A stretch of DNA of 64,000 nt from contig CAKZTQ010000032.1 of NCBI GenBank assembly GCA_937921735.1, positions 1 to 64,000 on the forward strand, in the 5' to 3' direction. A program made the translations under genes and the position numbers. Numbering within the stretch: the stretch's first letter is position 1; every line of letters starts with the position of its first letter. The stretch comes from an uncultured archaeon. Its GTDB lineage: Archaea; Hadarchaeota; Hadarchaeia; Hadarchaeales; Hadarchaeaceae. Shown here one piece after another: positions 47,574 through 57,790 of the stretch. The notes under the pieces are model-generated. The model was given only the letters and a program-made list of their open reading frames with translations. It did no database searches and had not been told where the DNA came from.

Positions 47574-48036
47574 CCTCTATAGCATACATGCGTCTGTTAA
47601 ATTCCTCCGCCTCGGCTCGGCTTACCACTCTCAAAGCTCCGGGCGAACAATACTTCGCGCATACCGGATCTCCATCGCAGAAATCACATTTCGCCGAAAC
47701 TCGATGTTCCTCGTCGAACCATGGGCATGATAGGGGACAAGCTAGGATGCAGGACCGGCAACCAATGCACTTCATCGGATTTATCTTCACCCATCCGCTC
47801 TCATCGCTTTTGGTTATCGCTTCCTCGGGGCAGGACGCCAAGCAAACCGGCTCCTCGCAGTGTCTGCAGTTCGTTGCCTCAAATCTCGCCACACGTTCAT
47901 CGAGCGAAATATGGATGTGAGATTTAGCTGGATCTAGGGTGCCATAGTGCTGAAAAGCACAAGCTATTTCACAATATCCGCAGCCCGTGCATCGCTCTGG
48001 GTCGTAAATCAAAACTTTCTGATGGGCTGCTTTCAT
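47551..48036 (-). CDS. HycB-like 4Fe-4S ferredoxin subunit
   Basis: ERCTGCGYCEIACAFQHYG...NCRHCEEPVCLASCPEEAI...MKCIGCRSCILACPLSCPWFD...CDFCDGDPVCAKYCSPGAL. Confidence 0.88.
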   Translation of the reverse strand: MKAAHQKVLIYDPERCTGCGYCEIACAFQHYGTLDPAKSHIHISLDERVARFEATNCRHCEEPVCLASCPEEAITKSDESGWVKINPMKCIGCRSCILACPLSCPWFDEEHRVSAKCDFCDGDPVCAKYCSPGALRVVSRAEAEEFNRRMYAIEGDRSGRG

Positions 48037-48088
48037 TTAGGCCTCGCTCCACACCGGGTGCTGGTTCAGGTCCATCTAACCATCGGAT

Positions 48089-48334
48089 CTATGTGAGGAC
48101 CTCAACCTCCGCATCTTTGACCACGGATTCAGCCGCTGACTTCACCTGTTTGACTAAATAAGCTATCAGAGGACATCCGGGGATAGTTGGCCTAAATAAT
48201 ATTTTAGCTTTGTCCCCCTTCACTGTTATTCCTTCGATCATCCCCATGTCAACCACGTTTATGCCGGTCTCTGGGTCTATCACATCGCGAAGCTTTTCCC
48301 TTATCTGCTCCACCTTGTCCATCCCATCGCTCAT
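48089..48334 (-). CDS. DUF59/MIP18-type metal-sulfur cluster assembly protein
   Basis: VEQIREKLRDVIDPETGINVVDMGMIEGITVKGDKAKILFRPTIPGCPLIAYLVKQVKSAAESVV. Confidence 0.85.
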   Translation of the reverse strand: MSDGMDKVEQIREKLRDVIDPETGINVVDMGMIEGITVKGDKAKILFRPTIPGCPLIAYLVKQVKSAAESVVKDAEVEVLT

Positions 48335-49272
48335 ACCAACTCCTCGCCTGGCCTCCACTCAAATTGCTCCTGTAGTACAACATAAGCCGCAGATGGTGGG
48401 ATTATGCCTCGCTCAGTTATTATCAGGTCTATGTATTCTGGAGGAGTAACGTCGAAGACCGGGTTGCGGATTTTAACGCCGGGAAATCTCTTTGGGTTCA
48501 CTATCTCATTTGGTGGTCGCTCTTCGATCTCCACCAATCTCCCGACGAGGGTGCCTGGATGGAACTTATAGCTCTCCGCCGCCACGAAGAACAGCACCCT
48601 AGCTTCATTCGCGGCCAACGCTAGTTGGGAGGTACCAATCTTGTTTATCACCGCGCCGTTCGCTGCTATGCTGTCGGCACCGACTATCACCTTATCGACA
48701 TCTCTTATGAAGTGCCTTACCGCAGAATCGACTATCAGCGTCGTCGGGATACCGGCCCTGCTCAGCTCGCGCGCGCTTATCAATCCCTGCCTCATTGGTC
48801 TAGACTCCGTTACGAATACTTCGAGGCGTTTCCCTTGTTTAAAAGCGGTTTTGATAACAGAGAGGGCACAGTCGCTGTTACAATGTGTCATTATTACGTC
48901 TCCATCGGATATCCTGCGCGAGCCGATCTCTCCGATCCTCTTAACGGCCTCCAGAGACGTTTTGATGAACTCATCAGCTTTGGAGATCACCATCTTCCGC
49001 AATGTCTCCAAATCTAGGTCTTTCGATACCATAGCTTTGTGCGTAACAAATCGTATCGCATTGGGCAACGACACAGCGGTCGGCCGCGTGTTCAATAAGA
49101 ACCTAGAAACCTGTTCGAGTTCTTTCAAGAATTCAGCAGATGTCCTAGCTTTCGTTGTCTTAGCCGCTATCTTAAGTGCCCTAGCGGCAGCTCTCGCTAT
49201 CCTACCGGCCCCCCTTATTCGCATTTTTCGGATATCCTCAGCAATTTTCTCGATTTGGGCTTGTGCCATCAT
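48331..49272 (-). CDS. Ribose-1,5-bisphosphate isomerase / eIF2B-related
   Basis: DVIMTHCNSDCALSVIKTAFKQGKRLEVFVTESRPMRQGLISARELSRAGIPTTLIVDSAVRHFIRDVDKVIVGADSIAANGAVINKIGTSQLAL. Confidence 0.9.
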   Translation of the reverse strand: MMAQAQIEKIAEDIRKMRIRGAGRIARAAARALKIAAKTTKARTSAEFLKELEQVSRFLLNTRPTAVSLPNAIRFVTHKAMVSKDLDLETLRKMVISKADEFIKTSLEAVKRIGEIGSRRISDGDVIMTHCNSDCALSVIKTAFKQGKRLEVFVTESRPMRQGLISARELSRAGIPTTLIVDSAVRHFIRDVDKVIVGADSIAANGAVINKIGTSQLALAANEARVLFFVAAESYKFHPGTLVGRLVEIEERPPNEIVNPKRFPGVKIRNPVFDVTPPEYIDLIITERGIIPPSAAYVVLQEQFEWRPGEELV

Positions 49273-49319
49273 CTCCCCTTTTTATTTTCCACTTAGTTTA
49301 AATATTGGGTGAAAATGGG

Positions 49320-49556
49320 TTAAGTAACGTGTTTCCGCAATTCGTTGAAAAAAATCCGCAAGTCGGTCTTGTGGACGGGGTCCGTTTCGGCCGAGATCTT
49401 ATCCCTTAATTTTTCCATAAATGTTTGTAAGCCTTGGCTCTCGTTTAATAGCTCCTGAATTACTTCGCGAAGCTCGTGCGGATAAACCAAATAAGCCATA
49501 GTTGAGGAAAATGAGTCCCATATTAGTTTTGTTTCAGCTTCTCGCATCTTTGGCAC
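49320..49556 (-). CDS. Small hypothetical protein
   Basis: 78-aa ORF directly downstream of the AsnC-family regulator with no gap. Confidence 0.45.
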   Translation of the reverse strand: MPKMREAETKLIWDSFSSTMAYLVYPHELREVIQELLNESQGLQTFMEKLRDKISAETDPVHKTDLRIFFNELRKHVT

Positions 49557-50030
49557 CTAGAGATTCACCAACGTTTCCTTTACGGTTTCCATAACTACTA
49601 CAGTTCTGACATTTTTCACGGGATCGAAGGAATAAATATGTTCTTTGATGAATTTATTAAGGCTTTCGAGATCCTTAACCCGGATCTTTATCATTAGGTT
49701 ATGGCCTCCCGTTGTGCGGTGGAGCTCACAAACCTCATGAGACTTGGAAAGACGCGAGATAAGCTTTTGCATGCTTGGAAAATCGATATCGACGCTCACA
49801 AATGCTAGAAGTCCTCGGTCAAGTTTTTTGGGATCGATGATAGCAGTGTATCCCTTGATAAGACCCGAACGCTCCAACAGTTTTATGCGCCTCCGAACCC
49901 CGGATGTGCTTAGCCCAACTTCCCTGCCCATTTTACTGATAGGTATGCGGGCATTAGCGTTTAACATCTTCAAAAGTTTTAGATCAACGCTGTCCAAAAT
50001 TTCGCCTCCGACCCTTCGTGCAAGTTTCAT
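49557..50030 (-). CDS. Lrp/AsnC family transcriptional regulator
   Basis: LDSVDLKLLKMLNANARIPISKMGREVGLSTSGVRRRIKLLERSGLIKGYTAIIDPKKL. Confidence 0.92.
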   Translation of the reverse strand: MKLARRVGGEILDSVDLKLLKMLNANARIPISKMGREVGLSTSGVRRRIKLLERSGLIKGYTAIIDPKKLDRGLLAFVSVDIDFPSMQKLISRLSKSHEVCELHRTTGGHNLMIKIRVKDLESLNKFIKEHIYSFDPVKNVRTVVVMETVKETLVNL

Positions 50031-50120
50031 CTCTTTAATTATTTATTTTTTGCGTGTTCAATTTTGCGCATCCTTGTTCTTTCGAAGATTTTATTTTCTC
50101 AGGCTTGACAAGTTTTTAAC

Positions 50121-50918
50121 ATGTTGAATGCCGAGATCCTTTCGTTGGGAAATGAGCTCATCGAGGGCCTACGAACTAACACGAATGCGACATGGCTCGC
50201 GAGGGAGCTCACGCGATTGGGCATCCGGGTGACCCGCATCACTTGCGTCGGAGACGAGCAGGGTGAGATAAAAGCTGCCATCGGCGAGGCCCTTGCTAGG
50301 AAACCTAATGTGCTCATCATAACGGGTGGACTCGGGGCGACTCCAGATGATAGAACTCGCGAAGCTCTCGCGCTGGCTATGCGACGGGGGCTGATTTTGA
50401 ATTCCGTAGCCCTTAAACTTGTGGAGTCAAGCTATAGACGCTTGGGACCATCGCGATCGATAAAACGCGAGGCTTTGGCCCAGGCGAAACAGAAGATGGC
50501 GAGGATTCCAAAAGGTGCAATCCCTTTGCCAAACCAAGTTGGTTTGGCACCGGGCATTAAGCTCAGGCACGGAAAAACTTTAATATTTTGTTTACCCGGC
50601 GTCCCGGCCGAGGCGAAGGCGATCTTCCGGACCTCTGTTCGGCATAACCTAGCCGAACTGGGTGGACAGGTGATGTGCAGCCGCACGGTGCTAGTAAAGG
50701 GTATCGATGAGACGACGTTAGCACCCCTGCTGGAAAGGTTGGCCCATGCGTTTCCTAGCGTCGATGTTCGTTCTTATCCTTCGTGGAAGGGTACACAAAG
50801 CCAAATCAAAATAATGTTGGTGGCCCCGACGGCGGAGCAAGTAAAGGCTGCGGCCGAATTCTTTGAACGTTCTTTAAAGGGATCTCGCGCATCAACCAGT
50901 CGGCGTGACCACCGTTAA
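50121..50918 (+). CDS. CinA/MoCF-domain protein
   Basis: NAEILSLGNELIEGLRTNTNATWLARELTRLGIRVTRITCVGDEQGEIKAAIGEALARKPNVLIITGGLGATPDDRTREALA...FCLPGVPAEAKAIF. Confidence 0.88.
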   Translation: MLNAEILSLGNELIEGLRTNTNATWLARELTRLGIRVTRITCVGDEQGEIKAAIGEALARKPNVLIITGGLGATPDDRTREALALAMRRGLILNSVALKLVESSYRRLGPSRSIKREALAQAKQKMARIPKGAIPLPNQVGLAPGIKLRHGKTLIFCLPGVPAEAKAIFRTSVRHNLAELGGQVMCSRTVLVKGIDETTLAPLLERLAHAFPSVDVRSYPSWKGTQSQIKIMLVAPTAEQVKAAAEFFERSLKGSRASTSRRDHR

Positions 50919-52406
50919 CTTCTCTCGAACGACTTCACAAGCGTCTACTAGCGACTTTCCCCAACGCGCGGGGTCATCGAACAGAAGAACTTTTTCATAT
51001 CGGTGTCCAAATCTTCGCAGGTAGCTTGAAAGAGAATCGACCACTGTTTGCTTTTGGCGTTCATCCAGCTCCTGCGGTACTTGAAATTGCCCAAGTGGGT
51101 AAACATCTTCAAGCTCCTCCGGCACCACGCCGAAAGGAGGTATCAACCTGACTAAGTGAGTTCGATCCGGATCTTCCAATTTCGGTCGCTCCTTCTCGAA
51201 CGCGGGTACTATGGCCAAGATCGGCAAGGCAGGTGGTTCGTAGCGCTCCGCAAATCTTCGGATGTAGCGCACGACCTCCGGGCGATCTGCTGACTCGGGT
51301 CCCAGGTAAAAGAACGCGGATGGCTTGGTCACGGGATCGAAGCGTTCAATGAAATCGCGGTAGACCGCTAACCTGCGCAGGGCGTTCAAAAGCCTAGGAT
51401 GGGCACGACATTTCATCTCCACGTATTCCAATAGTCGCCCCTCGACAATCGCTTGTCTTATCCTCCTGAGTTCTCCGAAGATAACGCTCAAATTATGTTT
51501 GGCCAACAACTTGACGCGCTCCTCCCGTGAGGCTCCTTTTATTTCGTCTAAAGTGTACTCGCTGCAGATGGGACATTCGCAGGGCAAGTAGGCCAAGTCG
51601 TTCAACTTCAGCGTCTTGTCTGGCGTGATGTACCTGTCATCCTTCGCGTACAGTACGTAAGCGGCGGAATCGAAAAGGTCGCAGCCCATCGCGACCGCTA
51701 GTGGCAACATCATGGGATGACCGGCGCCGAATAGGTGCGTCGGGCGTTCCGGTGGAAGGTTTTGTTTTGCGGTCATCACTAAATCCACGATTTCAGCATA
51801 GCGATATTCCTCGAGCAGCTCCACTGGGCTACCTATGGCATGTAGTTGATAATCCAATTTTCCGATCTCCCTCGCGCATTTCGCCACTAAGTCATAAAAG
51901 GTCCCGCCTTGGACGGGGCCACACCACGCCACCTTTGGGTTGGACCTGAGTCGGATGGCCTGCTTGGCTCGCTCCAGCGTTATCTCGACGGTCTCAGCCG
52001 CGCGTCCTCTGTCCACTCCTATGCCGGTTGGTATGTCCAGTATCGTCGCGATATCTGGGGCAATTGCATCTTGGTAAAGCACGATCTCTTCCGGTCCAAC
52101 ATCGATCGTCCCGTAGCGTAAGATCTGATATCCCCCGCTATCCGTCATTATCGGACCATCGTAACGAAGTATCCTATGAACGCCTTGTCTTGTAGCCTTC
52201 TCGCCATAGTGACGTAGTATCAGATATGCGTTTGTTATCACGATCTCCGCTCCGAACTCCCGACGCATCTCGCGAGGGGTCAGTACGATGTCCCTGGGAT
52301 CTATCACTGGCATGAGCGTGGGAGTCGTCACCTCGCCGTGGGCCGTGGTGAGCTTACCGATTCTCCCCATGCCGTCTCGGTGAAGTATTTGAAAAATTTT
52401 AACCAC
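50892..52406 (-). CDS. tgtA: Archaeosine tRNA-guanine transglycosylase
   Basis: TTPTLMPVIDPRDIVLTPREMRREFGAEIVITNAYLILRHYGEKA...GPIMTDSGGYQILRYG...CECPICSEYTLDEIKGASREERVKLLAKHNLSV. Confidence 0.95.
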   Translation of the reverse strand: MVKIFQILHRDGMGRIGKLTTAHGEVTTPTLMPVIDPRDIVLTPREMRREFGAEIVITNAYLILRHYGEKATRQGVHRILRYDGPIMTDSGGYQILRYGTIDVGPEEIVLYQDAIAPDIATILDIPTGIGVDRGRAAETVEITLERAKQAIRLRSNPKVAWCGPVQGGTFYDLVAKCAREIGKLDYQLHAIGSPVELLEEYRYAEIVDLVMTAKQNLPPERPTHLFGAGHPMMLPLAVAMGCDLFDSAAYVLYAKDDRYITPDKTLKLNDLAYLPCECPICSEYTLDEIKGASREERVKLLAKHNLSVIFGELRRIRQAIVEGRLLEYVEMKCRAHPRLLNALRRLAVYRDFIERFDPVTKPSAFFYLGPESADRPEVVRYIRRFAERYEPPALPILAIVPAFEKERPKLEDPDRTHLVRLIPPFGVVPEELEDVYPLGQFQVPQELDERQKQTVVDSLSSYLRRFGHRYEKVLLFDDPARWGKSLVDACEVVREKLTVVTPTG

Positions 52407-52416
52407 CGTCGGCGAG

Positions 52417-53628
52417 CTAACAGAGCGGGATTTTCCCGTATGCTAAATCCATGCAAAACTTATCTATATTTTCGAGCTCAGAGTTCATGATTTCCTCTAT
52501 GTCCTCTCGGACCTCCTCGATGGTCACCCCTGGTTGTGGGATCACCTGTGCAATGGCGATGGCCGGTTGATCTATAGGTTGGCCTATTTTGCTCAGCAAC
52601 CAAACGTAAACTTCTTCCAAGCCCGGCACCTGCTCGTATATTTTTTCTGCCATACGGTGCGTTAGAACGTTGTAGATCTTGCCAACGTGGCTTATCGGAT
52701 TTTTGCCTGTTGCGGCCTCGGAGCTCACGTGTCTGTTCAATGGGATCACACCGTTAACTCGGTTGCCCCTGCCGACTTGACCCGAATCAGCGCCATCCGC
52801 GCTTGTGCCTAGCACAGTTAGATAAATCCCGTCTACACCGCGTCCGGGTACATCTAACGTATTGAGGTGAATGGTAACTTTTTTGAAGTTTGCATTTTCT
52901 TCAACGAACGAGTTCAAGTTCTCGAGGACTTCTGATTTTTTCCTGAAATAATCATCTTCGCTTTCGATAAACCTGTCAACGAAAGCTATTGAGATAGTCA
53001 AGTTCAACTCATCGTTTTTTCGAAATCCCATTACTTTTACATCCTCACCTGTTTCTTGGAACTCCTTTTTGAATTCCTTTGAATTTATGTATTTTTCTAC
53101 CATGAGAACGAGTTTCTCGGTGTTGGTCATAGGCGCATAGCCAACCGCCGCGGATGTGTCGTTTGCGCTTAGGACCCTTCCTTTTCTCTTGAAGATATCC
53201 GTGAGCGCCGCCGATCCCGGTTTCAACTCAACTTGGTATCTCACGTGCTCCTCGGGGTCAACGAATCTGAGATTTTGCCTAAACCACTCCTTGGCAGCTT
53301 CGATGGCTATTTCCTCAACCGGGATGCTGATGCCCTCCACCTCACAGGTTGCCCTATCTCCGAATATCAAAAGCATGGGTTGTTTTACCGTCCCCCCTCC
53401 AAACTTGGTTTCGACTTCGCCGGCGACGAGCAGCGATTTATCGGCATTGTAATGCATTATCCTTCCAAACTTTTTGAGGTATTCCATGTTCAACATTATG
53501 GAGACTCGATCTAAGATAGCATCGCAAATCGTATCTGGGTGCCCAAGACCTTTTCTTTCCACTATTTCAAATTTTTGTTTCTCCAGCGGCGTTTGTTTGA
53601 AATCCTCCACAATAATATTTCGGTCCAA
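52417..53628 (-). CDS. metK: Archaeal S-adenosylmethionine synthetase (TTG start most likely)
   Basis: RNIIVEDFKQTPLEKQKFEIVERKGLGHPDTICDAILDRVSIMLNMEYLKKFGRIMHYNADKSLLVAGEVETKFGGGTVKQP. Confidence 0.95.
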   Translation of the reverse strand: MDRNIIVEDFKQTPLEKQKFEIVERKGLGHPDTICDAILDRVSIMLNMEYLKKFGRIMHYNADKSLLVAGEVETKFGGGTVKQPMLLIFGDRATCEVEGISIPVEEIAIEAAKEWFRQNLRFVDPEEHVRYQVELKPGSAALTDIFKRKGRVLSANDTSAAVGYAPMTNTEKLVLMVEKYINSKEFKKEFQETGEDVKVMGFRKNDELNLTISIAFVDRFIESEDDYFRKKSEVLENLNSFVEENANFKKVTIHLNTLDVPGRGVDGIYLTVLGTSADGADSGQVGRGNRVNGVIPLNRHVSSEAATGKNPISHVGKIYNVLTHRMAEKIYEQVPGLEEVYVWLLSKIGQPIDQPAIAIAQVIPQPGVTIEEVREDIEEIMNSELENIDKFCMDLAYGKIPLC

Positions 53629-53716
53629 ATCCGCACCCGCGGTTTTCGGTTCACTATTCAAATATTTATAGGTTTTTCTGATAAATATAACTGATAGGAA
53701 TGACATGCGCTTAATG

Positions 53717-54283
53717 AGGCCTACAGAGATACGTAACTTGCGCATTAAGCTAGGCTTGACGCAAGCACAGCTCGCCGAGTTGGCGGGAGTGACCCAAGCC
53801 TACATAGCCAAAATCGAGGCGGGAATCGCCGATCCTAAGGTCTCAACGCTCGAGAGGATATTGACGGCGCTTGAGGGGGCGAAAGCCAAGAGGCGCATTA
53901 CGGCGAGCCAAATAATGAACGCACCGATAATCTCAGTTAAACCTAACGATAAGGTCGAGAAGGCAATCCGACTGATGGAGTCCCACGACATATCTCAACT
54001 CCCGGTGCTGGAGGGCTCAACGCAAATAGGTTCGATATCGGAGGCGACGATCCTCCGCAAGATCGCTGAAGGCGAGGACATGTCCAAGCTTGTGCGAAGC
54101 GACGTCGAGGAGATCATGGAAGATCCGTTTCCGACCGTGGGCAGGGACGCGGATGTCGACACTATCTACCACTTGCTCGAGCACAATCCCGCCGTCCTCA
54201 TCGTTGACCGCAATAAGGCGATCGGGATAGTGACTAAGGCGGATGTGCTTAAGCTGGTGAACGAGTTCAAGAGGATCAAATAG
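53717..54283 (+). CDS. XRE-type HTH plus paired CBS domains
   Basis: MRPTEIRNLRIKLGLTQAQLAELAGVTQAYIAKIEAGIADPKVSTLERILTALE then ITASQIMNAPIISVKPNDKVEKAIRLMESHDISQLPVLEG...IGIVTKADVLKL. Confidence 0.92.
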   Translation, partial: RPTEIRNLRIKLGLTQAQLAELAGVTQAYIAKIEAGIADPKVSTLERILTALEGAKAKRRITASQIMNAPIISVKPNDKVEKAIRLMESHDISQLPVLEGSTQIGSISEATILRKIAEGEDMSKLVRSDVEEIMEDPFPTVGRDADVDTIYHLLEHNPAVLIVDRNKAIGIVTKADVLKLVNEFKRIK

Positions 54284-54364
54284 TTGATTACAATCAACGC
54301 GGTTTGTTAACCGCCCTGAAATGATTTATCCCCGGCGGTAATAGTAGAAACGGCGGTATAATCC

Positions 54365-55084
54365 ATGTTCAAGGACCCGATTAGGGAAAGGGTCGGGCGG
54401 TGGATAGCCGGGGACATAGCGCTGTCCGAGGACCCGGGCGGCGCCATAAAGCGATGGCGGGAGATCTTCGGCATGAGCCAGACCTCGCTCGCCGAAGTTT
54501 TGGGCATCTCCCCCTCCGTCATAAGCGACTACGAAGCCGGCAGGCGTAAATCCCCTGGCGTGGGGACGGTGAGGCGCATCGTCGAGGCTTTTGTCGAGTT
54601 CGACGAACAACACGGGGGGAAGGTGAAGAGGGCTTTTGCGCACATGTTTGGCACTCAACTACCGCCCGACATCGTGCTAGACATCCGCGAGTTCAAGGAG
54701 CCAGTAGACGGGAGGACGATTTGTGAGGTCGTGGCGGGAGAGGTAGCGGCGAACGAAGAGCTGTTGGATCAAAAACTCTTCGGTTACACCGTCATCGATA
54801 GTTACAAGGCGGTGCTGGGGCTCTCGGCAGACGAGTTCACGAGGCTGTATGGTCTGACGACTGAGAGGGCGCTCGTGTTTACGGGTGTCACGACTGGACG
54901 CTCGCCCATGGTCGCGATAAAGGTTATAGGCATCACACCCGGCATGGTGGTACTTCACGGGAGCCTTCAGACGGTTGACCCCTTGGGTATCAAAATAGCG
55001 GAAATCCTACGGATGCCGCTCGTCGTATCGAGGCTCCCATCAGTGAGCGATCTCATCGAGAAACTGCGCAAATGCGCGATTTGA
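54365..55084 (+). CDS. XRE-type HTH regulator upstream of the HMG-CoA synthase operon
   Basis: AIKRWREIFGMSQTSLAEVLGISPSVISDYEAGRRKSPGVGTVRRIVEAF...; long effector-like C-terminal domain. Confidence 0.85.
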   Translation: MFKDPIRERVGRWIAGDIALSEDPGGAIKRWREIFGMSQTSLAEVLGISPSVISDYEAGRRKSPGVGTVRRIVEAFVEFDEQHGGKVKRAFAHMFGTQLPPDIVLDIREFKEPVDGRTICEVVAGEVAANEELLDQKLFGYTVIDSYKAVLGLSADEFTRLYGLTTERALVFTGVTTGRSPMVAIKVIGITPGMVVLHGSLQTVDPLGIKIAEILRMPLVVSRLPSVSDLIEKLRKCAI

Positions 55085-55180
55085 TACGACGATCGTCGAA
55101 ATAATTATAGACAATCGAAAAATATTTAATGTTCGCGCCAGACGATTAGCATAAATCTAGGAGGAGGACGGCGAAAATTT

Positions 55181-56224
55181 ATGGATGTCGGAATTGTCGG
55201 TTACGGGGTCTATATCCCAAGATATCGGCTAAAGATAGAGGATATAGCCAAGGTATGGGGGGCCGACGCGGGGAGGGTAAAGCAGGGGCTGTTGGTGGAG
55301 GAGAAATCCGTCCCCGGACCGGACGAGGACACCGTCACCATCGCCGTGGAGGCGGCCAGAAACGCCATGAGGCATGCGAGAATTAACCCCCAGGACATCG
55401 GCGCCATCTACGTCGGCTCCGAATCGCATCCGTACGCCGTTAAGCCCACCGCAACTATGGTTGCTGAGGCAATAGGGGCCACGCCTAACCTAACTGCGGC
55501 GGACTATGAGTTCGCCTGCAAGGCAGGCACGGCGGGCATCCAAACGTGCATGGGCATGGTCGAGGCGGGGATGATAAAATACGGCATGGCCATAGGCGCC
55601 GACACCGCCCAAGGTGCTCCCGGGGACCCACTCGAATACACCGCCGCAGCCGGTGGGGCAGCGTTCATAATCGGAAAAAACGGGGGAGAGACGATTGCCG
55701 CGATAGAGGGGACCTGCTCTTATACCACGGACACCCCCGATTTCTGGCGTAGGGACATGCAACCATACCCAAGGCACGGGGGGAGGTTCACGGGCAAGCC
55801 CGCCTACTTCAAGCATGTCCTCTCGGCAGCGGCGGCCCTTCTCCAGCAGCTACAGCTTAGGCCTCAGGATTACTCGTATGTGGTATTTCATCAGCCGAAC
55901 GGCAAGTTTCCGCTTCAGGCTGCCAAGGAGCTAGGTTTTTCAACAGAACAGGTGATGCCGGGGTTGCTTGTGACCAAGATAGGCAACACATATTCCGCGT
56001 CCACCTTACTTGGGTTAGCTGCCATTTTGGATCAAGCCAAGCCTGGCGAGAGGATCCTCGCCGTTTCTTATGGCTCAGGCGCCGGGAGCGATGCTATAAG
56101 CTTGCTAGTGAGGGACGCCATAGAGGAAAAGCGGAATTCGCCAAAGGTGTTGGACTACGTGAACAAGAAAATAATCATCGACTATAGCACCTACGCGAAG
56201 TTCAGGCGGCTGTTGGTGAAGTAG
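55181..56224 (+). CDS. Archaeal hydroxymethylglutaryl-CoA synthase
   Basis: [27 protein letters not shown]...[53 protein letters not shown]. Confidence 0.95.
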   Translation: MDVGIVGYGVYIPRYRLKIEDIAKVWGADAGRVKQGLLVEEKSVPGPDEDTVTIAVEAARNAMRHARINPQDIGAIYVGSESHPYAVKPTATMVAEAIGATPNLTAADYEFACKAGTAGIQTCMGMVEAGMIKYGMAIGADTAQGAPGDPLEYTAAAGGAAFIIGKNGGETIAAIEGTCSYTTDTPDFWRRDMQPYPRHGGRFTGKPAYFKHVLSAAAALLQQLQLRPQDYSYVVFHQPNGKFPLQAAKELGFSTEQVMPGLLVTKIGNTYSASTLLGLAAILDQAKPGERILAVSYGSGAGSDAISLLVRDAIEEKRNSPKVLDYVNKKIIIDYSTYAKFRRLLVK

Positions 56225-57388
56225 ATGAGAGAAGTGGCGATAATAGGGGTGGGACTAACCAAGTTCGGCGAGCTTTGGGACGTTTCGTTCAGGCAGATGA
56301 TCGTCGAGGCCGGTGCCCAAGCCATAGAGGATGCCAACGTGGACGGCAAACAAATCGACGCGATGTACGTGGGAAATATGTCCGCCGGTCAATTCATTCG
56401 CCAGGAGCACGTGGCCTCGCTCATCGCCGACCACGCTGGCTTGGTGCCAATACCGTGTACTAGAGTAGAGGGCGCCTGTGCCTCCGGCGGGCTTGCCCTG
56501 CGTCAGGCGTTCATAGCCGTGGCCTCAGGGATCCACGACATAGTGGTGGCGGCCGGAATAGAGAAAATGACGGATATCTTGACAGAGCAGACCACCGAGG
56601 CGCTCGCGACGGCCGCGGACCAAGAGTGGGAGGCGCAGATAGGTGCCACGTTCCCGGGACTCTACGCCCTCATGGCGAGGCGCCACATGTACGAGTACGG
56701 CACGACGGAGGAGCAGATGGCCATGGTCGCGGTTAAAAACCATCACAACGCCTGCTTCAACCCGTGCGCGCAGTACCACATGAAGATAACCGTCGAAGAT
56801 GTTTTGAACTCCGCACCCGTTACCTATCCGCTCAAGCTGCTCGATTGCTCGCCCATCACCGACGGTGCTGCATGCGTTATCCTCGCCCCAGCTGAAAAGG
56901 CGAGGCGATTCACTGACACGCCAATCTTGATCGCGGGAAGTGGGCAGGCTAGCGATACCATTTCTCTACACGATAGACCGACGTTGACAGGCATAAGGGC
57001 GACGACCGAGGCAGCGAGGGTCGCTTACAAGATGGCCGGCGTAGGGCCACGAGACATAGACCTCGCGGAGGTCCACGATTGCTTCACGATAGCCGAGATA
57101 ATGGCGATAGAGGACCTGGGCTTCTGCAAGAAGGGCGAGGGTGGCAGGGTCACCGAGCAGGGTGAGACAGCGCTTGGGGGGAGGATACCCATCAACACGA
57201 GCGGTGGCCTGAAGGGCAAAGGGCACCCCGTCGGTGCAACCGGCATCGCTCAGGCCGTCGAGATCGTGCAACAGCTCCGAGGCGAGGCCGGCAAGAGGCA
57301 GGTAGAGGGTGCGGAAATCGGTCTCACCCATAATGTGGGTGGAACAGGCGGTACCGCGGTCGTGCACATATTTAAGAGGGGTGACTAG
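56225..57388 (+). CDS. Acetyl-CoA acetyltransferase (thiolase)
   Basis: [56 protein letters not shown]...[17 protein letters not shown]...[21 protein letters not shown]. Confidence 0.94.
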   Translation: MREVAIIGVGLTKFGELWDVSFRQMIVEAGAQAIEDANVDGKQIDAMYVGNMSAGQFIRQEHVASLIADHAGLVPIPCTRVEGACASGGLALRQAFIAVASGIHDIVVAAGIEKMTDILTEQTTEALATAADQEWEAQIGATFPGLYALMARRHMYEYGTTEEQMAMVAVKNHHNACFNPCAQYHMKITVEDVLNSAPVTYPLKLLDCSPITDGAACVILAPAEKARRFTDTPILIAGSGQASDTISLHDRPTLTGIRATTEAARVAYKMAGVGPRDIDLAEVHDCFTIAEIMAIEDLGFCKKGEGGRVTEQGETALGGRIPINTSGGLKGKGHPVGATGIAQAVEIVQQLRGEAGKRQVEGAEIGLTHNVGGTGGTAVVHIFKRGD

Positions 57389-57781
57389 GTGGGCGTTCCA
57401 AGGTTTTGGCGGGAGATACCCAATCGCTACAACTTGATCGGCACTAAGTGTAAGAACTGCAATAAGGTTTTCTTCCCGCCACGCTACATCTGCCCGAATT
57501 GCAGGCGCGTCGGCAAGCTTGAGCCGTACAAGCTGAAGGGGCGCGGCAAGATCTACTCCTATACCATTACATACGTGCCATCGAACGGCTTTGAGGACCA
57601 AGTGCCCTACGTGCTGGCGATAGTTGAGCTCGAGGATGGACCGAAGATTACGACACAAGTCACGGACTGCGATCCGAACGACATCAAAATAGGCGATGAG
57701 GTGGAAATAGTTTTCAGGCGGATGGGCGAGGAAGGAGAAGAAGGAGTAATTTACTACGGGTACAAGGCGAGGAAAATCTAA
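57389..57781 (+). CDS. DUF35 zinc-ribbon/OB-fold scaffold protein
   Basis: RFWREIPNRYNLIGTKCKNCNKVFFPPRYICPNCRRVGKLEPYKLKGRGKIYSYTITYVPSNGFEDQVPYVLAIVEL. Confidence 0.93.
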   Translation: MGVPRFWREIPNRYNLIGTKCKNCNKVFFPPRYICPNCRRVGKLEPYKLKGRGKIYSYTITYVPSNGFEDQVPYVLAIVELEDGPKITTQVTDCDPNDIKIGDEVEIVFRRMGEEGEEGVIYYGYKARKI

Positions 57782-57790
57782 ACTGACCGA

